NCBI GenBank assembly: GCA_004151065.3
Contig: NWUY0300006452.1
Span: forward strand, 24,684 to 49,822
Origin: Larix sibirica
Taxonomy: Eukaryota; Streptophyta; Pinopsida; Pinales; Pinaceae
Reading direction: 5' to 3'
DNA: 25,139 bases
Shown here: piece by piece, positions 1 to 10,000 of the stretch
How the letters are laid out: each line of letters opens with the position of its first letter
Position numbering within the stretch: the stretch's first letter is position 1
Notes under the pieces: model-generated
Databases searched by the model: none
Seen by the model: the letters and a program-made list of their open reading frames with translations, nothing else
What the model was told of the DNA's origin: nothing
Program-made: the position numbers and the translations under genes

Positions 1-317
1 TTTGCATCCTCTTTTTCTTCTTCAGATTGATTATCTGTCTTAACTTCTGCTACTGGCTTTGCTATTATAACTGGATTTGGAGGGGTTTTGAACAATCCAC
101 TAAAGAAATATTTGTCTAATGACCCTAGTTTGCTTTGTGCAACTGGAGTATTCTTCGAACTGTTATTCTTCTTTTCATCACCGCTTTCTTCTTCTACAAT
201 GGCCATGAAAAGTACCTNCACCATCGAACAAGAGATGACACATTCCTTGACCTGCCTGTTATCTTGCAGAGCTAACGAAAGCCGAATTAGACAAGAGCTC
301 AAAGCAGAAAAACCCAT
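1..317 (-). CDS. Unrecognised acidic protein, N-terminal part, runs off the left edge
   Basis: On the minus strand a frame is open from an ATG at 317-315 down to base 1, about 105 codons with no stop; an in-frame TAG lies just upstream at about 341. A second in-frame ATG at 206-204 opens a more protein-like stretch starting M-A-I-V-E-E-E and may be the real start. After it come a Lys/Asn/Ser-rich hydrophilic segment, a short hydrophobic-aromatic patch (L-D-K-Y-F-F-S-G-L-F-K), a Pro-rich turn, and an acidic tail (S-E-E-E-K-E-D-A) at the window edge. This looks like a disordered N-terminus of a longer protein. Base 218 is N and falls in the segment between the two candidate starts. I do not recognise the family. 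A chance frame is possible, but its length and composition are better than most frames here. Splicing beyond the edge cannot be judged. Confidence 0.4.
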   Translation of the reverse strand, partial: MGFSALSSCLIRLSLALQDNRQVKECVISCSMVXVLFMAIVEEESGDEKKNNSSKNTPVAQSKLGSLDKYFFSGLFKTPPNPVIIAKPVAEVKTDNQSEEEKEDA

Positions 318-337
318 TATTATTCTCAACAAATGAA

Positions 338-469
338 CCTACTCGCACATATACACATTAAAGGGGGAAACACATCTTGAGGTGATGGAAATGAAAGAAG
401 GGGGGATGGAGCACACAACCCGAGGATCCGATTGCATCCCACTCCAAATACTCAATTGAATATGCATTA
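338..469. other. Short spacer, no gene seen
   Basis: This is the spacer between the left-edge reading frame and the end of the LINE RNase H relic. It contains purine-rich runs (aaaggggg, gaaggggggat), but I see no poly(A)/poly(T) tail, tRNA or other recognisable element. It could hold the decayed 3' untranslated end of the LINE. Confidence 0.4.
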
Positions 470-862
470 CTATGGTAGAAAATGAAATTTTGCATCCCCG
501 TTGACAAGAAGTGCACCAATCTCTAGGGAAGTTCCAATTTTAGCCATTTTGTCAACACTATTATTCAAAAAACAGAGAACATGATAAATTTGATACTCTT
601 CCAAACCATCCAAGGAGTAATGGATTCAAGAAAGGACCTTAGGGATATCTTTGATTGAGAGATCAGTTCGATTAATAATGGCTATGTCAATTATCATAGA
701 GTCTCCTAGAATAGTGTAGCTTATGAATCCCATATTCCTTCGCTAATTTGACCCCCATCTACATTGCATAAGCTTTAGCATCATTGTTGGTTACTTGACC
801 GAGTCCCCAAGCAAATTTGATTAGTAGATTTCCTACGTGGTCATACATCATCCCCCACACCT
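470..862 (-). pseudogene. LINE ORF2 C-terminal RNase H domain relic
   Basis: The minus strand encodes a recognisable plant-LINE RNase H (RVT_3-type) domain in two frames. The first part (about 862-720) has the pattern G-N-L-L-I-K-F-A-W-G-L, then T-N-N-D-A-K-A-Y-A-M, stop, M-G-V-K-L-A-K-E-Y-G-I-H. The usual Glu of the NNxAExxA motif is Lys here. A one-base shift near 715 leads to I-L-G-D-S-M-I-I (catalytic Asp kept), then I-K-D-I-P-K-V-L-S, Y-Q-I-Y-H-V, and N-N-S-V-D-K-M-A-K (last Asp kept). It ends at a TAG at 472-470. In plant L1-type LINEs this domain sits at the end of ORF2, after the reverse transcriptase. No RT is found upstream, so this is a fragment. The in-frame stops and the frameshift make it non-functional. 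Confidence 0.75.
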
Positions 863-1078
863 ACCACCCCTAAAATTTAGAATGGTAATAAGAGAAATAT
901 CTATAAATTATTATGAATTTAGAATGATAGCATGATAACATTATGGATTTATACATATTAAATGATCGTGATATTTTATTTTTTATTGTATTAATGTGTA
1001 ATAAAATATTATATTATTATAATTTTATTATATTTGAATCTTGTTTCGATCCGGAATAAACAAAGGAGAGGAGTGAAA
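863..1078. other. AT-rich junction between two opposed LINE relics
   Basis: This is very AT-rich, low-complexity DNA (runs such as attattatattattat). It separates the 5' side of the minus-strand RNase H relic from the 5' side of the plus-strand ORF1 relic. No coding signal is seen. Confidence 0.5.
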
Positions 1079-2660
1079 ATGGAAACCCTAGCTAAGACGA
1101 GGCTCCCCCTAGCAGTGAGCGCACTGAACCAGAAGGCCACCGTTAGGCTTCCTTCTCAGGCTGTTGCGCCCTTCGCGGCCTGGCGCGACTCGGCCCCTTT
1201 GGTGGTCCATCCCGAGTCGGTGACTTGCATAGAGGTGGAAGCGTTTTCTTCTGGCCGCAGAAATCTCTTTGATACCGCCCTTCATGTGACCTTTCCTTCA
1301 AGGAATGGATCCCCTCTACGCCCTTCCCTGAGGCAGTTCATGGTCAGTCGGGGCGGGAGGTGGAGAAGCATTTCCCGAAGACATCTAAGGGCTTTCCCTT
1401 TTTTGTGCGGCTTCTTTCTGGCTCGACTAGATGTGTCTTCATGAGCTCGGCTAACCCCGTTGCTTCTCTTTTGGCCAAGCTCCATAGATGGAGAGGGGTC
1501 AATGTTGACAACTTTCGTCTGCTGCTCCATGGTCAACACCTTCAAGAGGATGCCATGTTAGGCGACTACAATATTTCCTGAGACATGACCATCTCCCTTG
1601 TTTTAGGTTTGCACGGTGGAGAGGGGGGTTCTTCTCCTCAACCACTCGCTATGAAATGGTCATTCAAATCCTCCGTGAAGAACAATGGCCCTGGCTCTGC
1701 GGGTTTGAGACCGAGGACGCTTCAGGTTCAACATACATTGTGGAGCATTTAGAGGAGACGCCCAAAGTAAAATTGAGCGACACCGACGCCATCATCAATG
1801 GATTCAACTTCAACAAAACAACCCTCATTTGTAGATTTAATAGGCTTTGGTCCTCTGCTGCAAGCTTGAAGGAGTGGATAAGGTAGGCTTGGTCAATAGA
1901 TCATGAGTTGTATCTGTGCTCTAAGGGGTACTTCACTGCCCGCTTCTTGTTAGAAGAGGACTGTAATCTAGTCTTTGAAAATGGGTCGCGGTTCTGAGGA
2001 AGCTCTGGGTTATCTTTGCAGAGATGGTTCTCGAATTTCGATCCTTTGTTAGCCCCAACTATGATTACTTCGGTTTGGGTAAAGCTTCCAAATCTCCCCT
2101 TGCATCTCTGGTCTTCAGATTCTTTAACTTCCATTGGTAATTTCTTAGGAAATTTTATTGAGAATGATTCGAAGAGAATTTCAAAAGGCTTAGGCACTTT
2201 TGCTCGGATATGCGTTGAGCTAGATCTTAGCAAGGGTTTTCCTAACAAGATATCCATTGACTAGGGAGGTTCCAAGCCCCACTTGCAGCTCATTGATTAT
2301 GAACATACAACCTTCAGATGTAGATCTTGTCAACAACCTGGACACCTTCAAGTGGTCTGCCCTATTGTCCCGATCCCTTATAGGCAAAAGTGGTCAAGAG
2401 GCTGGCAAGATGGAAGAAGCAAAAGAGTAACTATGTCCCTCAACTGGGCGGTGTTAATCCAATTCCCCCTGCTCCCTCGCAACCGCATCCTTCTTCTGCT
2501 ACGGTCTCACCCCCTGTTGTCCCTGGAAAGGCCCCTGATCTAGAAGAAGGGAATGATATGATTATGGTTTCGACACCACTCTCGGGCAGCCAGAAACACC
2601 CTCACNGGGTGGATTGATGTTCATAGGAAGAAAAAGGATCTACGTTGGTCTACACAATGA
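1079..2660 (+). pseudogene. Decayed LINE ORF1 (DUF4283-like core plus CCHC zinc knuckle)
   Basis: This is a string of plus-strand segments that together resemble ORF1 (gag-like RNA-binding protein) of plant LINEs. From an ATG at 1079 a GC-rich N-terminal part runs to about 1281; coding then seems to shift frame (to about 1581) and again at about 1650. From 1650 to about 2390 one frame holds the core: I-C-R-F-N-R-L-W, then V-W-V-K-L-P-N-L-P-L-H-L-W, then A-R-I-C-V-E-L-D-L-S-K-G. A C-x2-C-x4-H-x4-C zinc knuckle lies at 2319-2360. Stops interrupt this frame at 1884-1886 (TAG), 1995-1997 (TGA) and 2262-2264 (TAG); the last two stand where the family usually has Trp. A shift near 2390 leads into a Pro-rich tail. 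Base 2606 is N, and a basic end (R-K-K-K) closes at 2658-2660. No endonuclease or RT follows. Confidence 0.75.
2319..2360 (+). other. CCHC zinc knuckle within the LINE ORF1 relic
   Basis: The residues read C-R-S-C-Q-Q-P-G-H-L-Q-V-V-C, i.e. C-x2-C-x4-H-x4-C with all four ligands intact. Zinc knuckles of this spacing bind nucleic acid in retroelement gag/ORF1 proteins. It follows the DUF4283-like core, as in plant LINE ORF1. Confidence 0.8.
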
Positions 2661-3140
2661 TTGACCCTTTGTATCAAGGGTAGTTTGGTACGTTCAAGGG
2701 GTTTATTGGTGGTTTTTTGGCCATCTAGTGATGGATAGGACATTTTGTGTAGGTCCTCGGTCTCTATGGGGAAAACTATCAGCCTATCTTTGTATCATTA
2801 TGTACTTGTTTCTCGGATTAATAGAAGATTTCTCATCTTATTCACAGAAAATAAATTGTTATTATATTTTTATTTTTATAAAAGTAATATTAAATTTTAT
2901 TTTAAGGGTTAGCTTAAATGGTTATAAGATAGATGTAAGTTTTTTTTCCAAAATTAAAGAAATTATAAGTTGACTCCTTTAATTCTTTATTTAAAGTATT
3001 AAGTTTACCAATTACCATCCATAAATCATATAAAAATAGTCTAATTATTCTTTAAAAAAATATTATATGAAAATTAAAAATGAAAAAAAAATATTAATAT
3101 AAAATTTGTCATGGAAAATGACTAAACATCTATCTTAAAA

Positions 3141-3237
3141 AAATTAAAAAAAATACCAATAAAACTTGTCTATTCAAGTAGTTAGAGGGAAATTAAAAAA
3201 ATACCAATAAAACCTGTCTATTCAAGTAGTTAGAAGA
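3141..3237. repeat. 49-bp tandem duplication
   Basis: Two adjacent copies begin at 3141 and 3190. Both carry aaattaaaaaaa, then accaataaaac, then tgtctattcaagtagttaga. They differ by about two substitutions or length changes in the A run, so the duplication is fairly recent. Confidence 0.8.
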
Positions 3238-3570
3238 ATTTTATTTTATTCCATTTTCATTTTATTTTGAAAAAAAATATTATATGACATTCTAATTTAT
3301 TTTAAATATGTTTATTTTAATAATTATTGACGTGAATATGAATTCTTAATTAAAAAAAAAATTGATTTTTTAATTTAAATTTTGTGATCATCGAATGGAA
3401 AGATGCATTTTTATCATTTAGTATGTGTTCATTATTAAATCTAGAAAAAAAACAATTTTGATTGATAATGTTATTCTCGTTCAACTTTTTATCTAATAAT
3501 ATTTTTATTTTTATAATATTTTTTTCTATAGTAAGTTGAATCAATCACACGACCATAAAGTACTCGGGGC

Positions 3571-3581
3571 GTCCCACATCG
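3571..3581 (+). promoter_or_regulatory. Exact match to the plant snRNA upstream sequence element
   Basis: The sequence GTCCCACATCG matches RTCCCACATCG, the upstream element of plant U-snRNA genes. In real snRNA genes a TATA box follows about 25-35 bp downstream, then the RNA start. Here only a weak TTAAAATT follows, and I see no U1-U6-like RNA. It may be chance or a relic; the motif is also common in plant repeats. Confidence 0.25.
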
Positions 3582-5010
3582 ATAAAACACTTGGGGGTTA
3601 AAATTGCTTTGGAATAGGTCGGTTTTGAGAATAGTGTCGGTTGGATGAGTGGGAATTTTTAATATAATACTTTAATAAAGGAATCTATTCAAAGTTTTCA
3701 AAAGATAGTGAAAGAATTTTGCTACCACTATAATTAAAGTTGGGTGTTTCTAATAATTAATTTAAATATGTTTTGGAATATTTAATACTTGGTGATGTGA
3801 CTTTAACTATGGACTTTATCATAAATAAGTCATGTTTAACTTTTAGTCTATTTAAATATGATTATTACACCGTGATAGGTTTTTTTGAATTTTCAAATAT
3901 TAAATATGTTAGCTGGATTGTACTTTAGTGATAAATTTGTTGAAGTTTTAAAGAAGGTTAAAATTTAAGAATTTTATATTTTTTAGTTTGCTTTTATTGA
4001 AATTTGGTTAAATAATCGGGATGAAATTGTGTGATGGTGAATTGATGAAATGTTGTTTTTATTATAAAAAATGGATTTAATGTTTTAGATATTTTTATTA
4101 TTTTCAAATTGTATAATGTTTTGTAGAAATTTGGACTTAGTTTGAATTATAGATGAGCTTTAATATAGATAAACTAATTAAATATGTGTATTGTTATATT
4201 GTGTAATACAAAGAAGAAGATTATGTTTATTTATAACAAATTTAGAATGTTATAGCACAAAATTTGATGATATGACAACAAGGCAACATGTGTACCAGAT
4301 TAACATATAAGCATACTAATCTAGTGAATAAGTTAACCTACATGCTTAATTAGTAGTGCATACACTAACTCCCCTTTAAGCGAAACATATGGAGTAAACA
4401 TAAAAATAAATTTAGGTTTCGACAATGAGGCCTACTTAGATACCCAAGTACAAAATTCTCATAGGAAAAGGAAAGGAGAAAAGCCCATAGGAAAAACCCC
4501 TCCCCAAAAGATAGACAAACACGAATGCTGAAACTGAATAATATCCCACACAAATGCATTGAATGGCAAGAGCATGAGGGGTACAAAGATGAGAAGGGCA
4601 AAGTAACCTCAAAGAAAGGTTGAATTATGAAGTACAAGAGTATCTATTGGAGAGGCACAAAAATGGAAAACACGGACAACCGCCACATGAATGCTCTAGA
4701 AAAATAAGTCATGGTTAAGAACTAGAATAAAGGCTTAAAATAAAAGCAAGTGCCATTAACCATCAAAGGAGCAACGAGGCCTCTAGACACTAAAAGGTCC
4801 AAACATGTAGTACGGTTGAATCTCTAAAGAAAGTCTTGTAACCCAAACAACAACATCCTTAAAGATCCACATACGAACTACAAGCAAGAATTTCAAATCC
4901 CCAAGACAATAAAAATATTAGCATTTGATGTATACAATTTTATTAATCCAAAATTATTCCTACTAAATTTCTAACAAAAAAAATGTCAATTTTGCTAACA
5001 CAATTTTAAA

Positions 5011-5335
5011 ACTATTACATTTATGCCAAGTGCATTTATACCAAATCCACTTCTCCGTGCTTTTAATAATGATTCTACTTAGGGGGTCAAAGGGTTCCAA
5101 GATGTTTTGATCCTACTATTGTTGAAAATGGTAAAAAAACTATTACATTTATGCCAAGTGCATTTATACCAAATCCACTTCTCAATGCTTTTAATAATGA
5201 TTTTACTTAGAGGGTCATAAGGGTTCCAAGATGTTTTGATCCTACTACTTCTCAATGCTTTTAATAATGATTTTACTTAGGGGGTCATAAGGGTTCCAAG
5301 ATGTTTTGATCCTACTATTGTTGAAAATGGTCAAA
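5011..5335. repeat. Nested tandem duplication (128-bp unit with an inner 70-bp repeat)
   Basis: A unit beginning actattacatttatgcc occurs at 5011 and again at 5139 (period 128). Within it, the stretch starting acttctcaatgctttta at 5177 is repeated at 5247 (period 70). The third, partial copy runs into ctactattgttgaaaatggt near 5330. The copies are over 90 percent alike by eye. The arrangement fits two successive unequal-exchange or slippage events: first the 128-bp duplication, then a 70-bp duplication inside copy two. Confidence 0.85.
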
Positions 5336-5700
5336 TGCTTAGTGATGTAATTTATTTGAATTCACACCCTCCAAATATACAAATTATACAAATTGAATTA
5401 TGATATAATGATAAATTGATGAGAATTTATTATAATTAAGTTAATTTTTTTAATAGTAATTCTAATTGAAAGTCATGGAAGTGAAATATCACATAAAAGT
5501 TTTCATTTTATTTTAAGTTTTTTTTTCTCAAACCAAGGGAAATCTATCCGACCACTCATCAAATATTGTTAACTGTGCAACCGTGTAGTAAACCTTGCAG
5601 GCTGGGGCTAACCTTAATTTTGGATGTGAGAACGATCTACCTAACGACAAGTAGAACTGTCACCGTGGTTGCACACGGTCTTAGAGGGCTACAACCACGT
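5336..5700. other. Spacer before the minisatellite
   Basis: The left half is AT-rich. The right half (about 5570-5700) becomes GC-richer and leads into the minisatellite without repeating itself. No gene is supported. The frame that opens at 5566 is only long because it enters the 72-bp repeat. Confidence 0.5.
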
Positions 5701-6410
5701 AGGGATTGGAACCCGAGCTTCCATCGGGTCAGCCATAAGGCCCCATCACTAGCTCACACCCTCAACCCCCATAGGGATTGGAACCCAGGCTTCCAATGGG
5801 TCAGCCATAGGGCCCCACCGCTGGCTCACACCCTCAACCCTAGTAGGAATTTGAACTCGAGCTTCCATCTGATTGGCGATAAGGCTCCATTGCTGGCTCA
5901 CACCCTCAACCCCCCTAGGGATTGGAACCTGGGCTTCCGTCGGGTTAGCCATAAGGCCCAACCGTTGGCTCACACCCTCAACCCCTACAGGGACTAGAAC
6001 CTGGGCTTCCATCGAGTCAACCATAAGCCCCACCGCTGGCTCACACCCTCAACCCCCATAGGGATTGGAACCTAAGCTTCCATCGGGTCAACCATAAGAC
6101 CCCACCGTTGGCTCACACCTTCAACCCCTGTAGGGATTGGAACCTAGGCTTCCATTGGGTCAACCATAAGGCCCCACCGTTGGCTCACACCCTCAACCCC
6201 CATAAGGATTGGAACTTGAGCTTCCATCGAATTAGCCATAAAGCCCCACCACTGGCTCACACTTTCAATCCCTATAAAATTTAGAACCTGAGCTTCCATC
6301 TAATCACTCCAAAAAAACCCGTTGGCTCACACCTTCAACCCCATAAATATTGAAACTTGGACTTCCCATTACATCATACCAAAGACCCCACCAATTCTAT
6401 TCTAAGTTAT
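5701..6410. repeat. 72-bp minisatellite, about ten copies
   Basis: Units start (at agggattggaac or its variants) at 5701, 5773, 5845, 5917, 5989, 6060, 6132, 6204, 6276 and 6345: seven steps of 72, one of 71 and a last step of 69. The typical unit has gggattggaac, a c/g-rich centre with cttccatcgggtcagccat, aaggccccaccgctggctcacac, and cctcaaccccc. The copies at the right end (from 6204 on) are clearly more diverged and more AT-rich. Because 72 is a multiple of three, frames stay open across several units on both strands (5566-5997 plus, 5749-6033 minus), giving 24-residue peptide repeats; I read these as by-products. On the minus strand each unit carries GGTTCCAATCC, close to a tRNA B box. 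Confidence 0.92.
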
Positions 6411-7083
6411 TTCTATAATAACTTTTAAAAAAGCAAAACAACACTTTAGAATTGATTAAATGCACGGTGACATAACACTGGTTTCCACTTTCCGTATCTA
6501 AAAACTAAACAAAACTTGTAATCACTTTCCTTACCTCAAAAACCCCACAATGATAACCGTCAAATTTCAACACTCTCTCGAAACCATCTAACTAGTTTCG
6601 ATCCCACGCGAGATTGATCGAATGGAGATAAATAAAATGTAATTTAAGAGATCACGACTCACGGAGTCACGAGTTTGAATTTGCATTCCCCGTGCGGATC
6701 CGAGAATGGTAATATGTAAGACTTTGGGGTCCTCTAAAAGGAATTTTGTTATGAAATTGAATAAAAAACTAAGTGTAATAGTCGGCGAAATGGCCGGAAA
6801 TTAGCAGTTAGTGCTTGCAAGTCGAGTTTACATTCAGTAATGGCCACAACTAATTCACCACTTTGCATTGAAAGCCATTGCCGACAGCCCAAAATCAGTC
6901 ATTGTACATATTATGTACACACATGCGCAGTGCCCAAATATTGTGGCAGAAGCAGAGTCTGTAGACTTTTGAGTAGGGCAAAACTTTATAGACTTTTAAT
7001 AGGGCAAGTACTGCTAAACTCACAATCCTTATTCTTGAATTCCAAGGATTGCTAAACTCGCAGTTCTTGTTCTTGAATTCCAG
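6411..7083 (+). promoter_or_regulatory. Upstream region of the TBL gene
   Basis: This is the non-coding stretch between the minisatellite and the TBL start codon, expected to hold the promoter and 5' leader. I see no convincing TATA box (only ACTTTATAG near 6982) and cannot place the transcription start. Near the gene there are two micro-duplications: tagactttt-(g/a)-tagggcaa at 6962 and 6988, and a 38-bp repeat, gctaaactc..ttcttgaattcca, at 7013 and 7051. The second ends directly at the ATG. Confidence 0.4.
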
Positions 7084-10000
7084 ATGAAGCAATGGTGGAT
7101 TCAAGCCTCCAGGATTCCTGTTGTATACACCCTGAGAATCTGTGGCACTGTCCGAAGTGCTACCATATGTTGGCTCTCTGCCATTCTAGTGGTTCTACTG
7201 TTCGTTCTGTATTTTGGCATCTCAGCAGTTCCTGTTGGGTTTCTCCTGTATACAAGCCCTCTGAAACTCAGTTCCATAGCAGATAGTATGAATAGGAATA
7301 CCACTATTCTTTCCCCTCCAATAGCTTCACGACCCATTTCATATTATCTGCAGAAAGATCCGAGAAATGAAACAGCCAGACATGATTTTGAAGGAGGAAA
7401 TGAGAATTCTACCGTTCAAGCTTTGGAAATTGCGAAAAATGGCAATGAGGTTGTGCAATCTGGGGAGTGTGATTTTTCTGTGGGTTCGTGGGTGTGGGAC
7501 GATTCCTATCCCCTCTATGAGTCTCGCAACTGCCCTTTTCTTGATGGAGGATTTCGGTGCCAGGAGAATGGCAGACCTGATAGTGATTACTTGAAATGGA
7601 GATGGCAGCCTTCTCACTGTGATCTCCCAAGGTAAATAATGAATTCTCCTTCTGCATGTTAATTTCATTCTGTTTGTAAAATTCATAACCATAGATGACG
7701 TGCTTTGCTCTGTGCAGAGTTTCTGTTTGGCCTCAATGTCAATCTCCGTAATCTTGAACATGCTTCCTTGTTACACTGAAATGTTTGAGTCACTTATTAA
7801 GAGCTGAATTATGTAGGTTATCAATGGGTCTTTACGAGATCGTGACAGCCATTTTTTAGTCATTCAAATTTGGTGGGATCATAATAACATTTCGCTTTTA
7901 CCAACTTAATTAGCCTTTCAATGATAACAAATTTAATTAGATCACGTTGCAATGATTATAACAATGTTTCTCCAGGATGTTGAATTTGTTTTCAGCTTTC
8001 CAATTCAATGAAATTACCTATTCCAGACCTAAACTGAAATCATTTAGGTGTGTCTGTTATTGACAATCCTTTATTCATAAGCTACTGGCACAGACCTCCT
8101 AAGCCATCATGATCATTTGAGTATTGCATTTGAGTTCTGAGCTTTGTATGCCAAGGTGATAAACCTGGTGTGTTAGGTTTGAGCTCTGAGATTTATCCAT
8201 ACAAAAAAAAAATTATTATTGTGACAATCCAGGGATTTTAGGGACTGACTGGTCTTGGCTTGTCATTTCAGGTCGTTTAGCAGCTCACCCTTGTCTGCCA
8301 GTTTTTCATGGCATTGATCAGAAAAATTGCCATTTTTCTGTTACACCTACTCTGTAATAGGGAGTGTGTCAGTTTACCGGTTATCCAAGCCCAGGGATGA
8401 TCGAATCTGAATATTTCAATGCTTGAGAACGCGATGTGTGAGAGCTTTTAAAAGAAGAATGGCATGTATGATGATCGACTATGTTGTACCAACAAGCCGA
8501 GTCACTAATGTCGGTGTTTAATAACCATGGAGTTATGGTTGAGCCCTCTGCCTTAAAATCAAAGATATCAGTTCTATATTGGATTAGGCCTAAATAGTTG
8601 ATTTTAGAAGGAATGGACAAAGGAGGTTATTTAGGAAGTACGGTCAATCGCTAAATGCAAACATTTCTGTTTGGTTAAGCTATCGAGACACAGTGCAGTT
8701 TTCCATTTAAATCAGCCAAATTCCCAATCCCAATACCCTATTTCTTTCTCCAAGAAAACTGAACATCATTGAGAACAATAGAGTTTTATAACTTGCATAA
8801 TATATCTAGAGAATCCATTGTCATCAGGAGTTCATGCGTGTTTATCAAATTTGAACCCACTTTGCCAGCCATTATTTCGCTGCCAACTGCTTAGGAGCAG
8901 AGAGGGTGAACACTAGTATACTATGCTGATAAATGCTGTGTGTTTATAAGTTCAAAATCACTGGTTTATCTGTGCGTCTAATACTGATCCAATATTCTTC
9001 TCAACATTCATCAGATGGATTTAATATCTTGTTTGAATTGAACTTCAGATTCAATGCAAACACCTTCTTGGAGAGGATTCGGAACAGTCGTGTGATGTTT
9101 GTGGGGGATTCCATTGGAAGGAACCAGTGGGAGTCTCTGATTTGCATGCTAGCCGAAGCAATTCCGGACAAGACTCGTATTTATGAAGTCAATGGAAATC
9201 CCATCACAAAGCACAAGGGATTTCTGTCCTTCAGATTTGAAGATTATAATTGTACAGTGGAGTATTACAGGGCACCATTCCTGGTTTTCCAAGGGCGGCC
9301 GCCGAGAGGAGCTCCTCCTGAGGTTCGAACCACGCTTAAAGTCGATGCCATGGATTATACGTCACATCTTTGGTCTAATGGAGATGTGCTCATCTTCAAC
9401 ACAGGACACTGGTGGAACTATGAGAAGACAATAAGAGGGTATGTATGGTTTTTGGCCTTTGTTTTTTCAGAAAAGAAACTTTGTCAGTTTGAGGGGATTG
9501 GAAATGTTTGACAGAAGTTTTTTGCAGGGGTTGTTATTTCGAGGAGGGCAAGACTGTGGACATGAAGATGGATCTCGAAACTGCATTCCGGAGAGCAATG
9601 AAGACATGGGCTCAATGGGTTCTTCAGCATGTCAAATCTGAGAAAACCCATGTGTTCTTCCGCAGCCATTCTCCTGTTCACTTCAGGTAGTTTTTGGCTT
9701 CACTGGTCTAAACTTCAAGAAATGTTTTATTCATAAAAGTGCGGGCAAATGCTTTTTTGATGGAGAATGTATGTACTAGACATGAAAACAGAAAATACAA
9801 TCATTCTTCTATGAAATATTTTGATTTTGATTTTGAGCTGGTGAAACTCATATCTGGAACATTACTCCATGCTCTCCTCATTTGTTTCCTTTTAAATGGT
9901 AGGATTTGATGATTTTCAAGGGTACTTGTATTGGAAAGCTGAATCCCACATGAAATTTGTTGTTCAACATCTTGAAATGCAGGGGAGGGTCCTGGAAAAC

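Larger units (their letters stand above)
2661..5010. other. AT-rich intergenic DNA, no gene recognised
   Basis: These 2.3 kb are strongly AT-rich with many A and T runs. The few frames (for example minus-strand 4365-4637) are T-rich on the coding strand, have no recognisable domain and look like chance openings. The stretch contains a 49-bp duplication (3141-3237) and an exact snRNA-promoter-like 11-mer (3571-3581), listed separately. I see nothing else. Confidence 0.6.

Noticed and set aside
1282-1545. 87-codon minus-strand frame
   Set aside because: It is a shadow of the GC-rich LINE ORF1 N-terminal part on the plus strand.
4365-4637. 90-codon minus-strand frame rich in Phe, Leu, Ser
   Set aside because: T-rich sequence gives such hydrophobic frames by chance; no motif, splice context or flanking gene supports it.
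5566-5997. 143-codon plus-strand frame over the minisatellite
   Set aside because: It exists only because the 72-bp period is a multiple of three; the minus strand is open too and the start lies in unrelated sequence.
6640-6710. Possible tRNA/SINE-like piece (gagtcacgagtttgaatttg)
   Set aside because: The B-box match is poor, there is no A box at the right distance and no cloverleaf arms.
7339-7761. 140-codon minus-strand frame
   Set aside because: It lies antisense to TBL exon 1, whose domain motifs prove the plus-strand frame.
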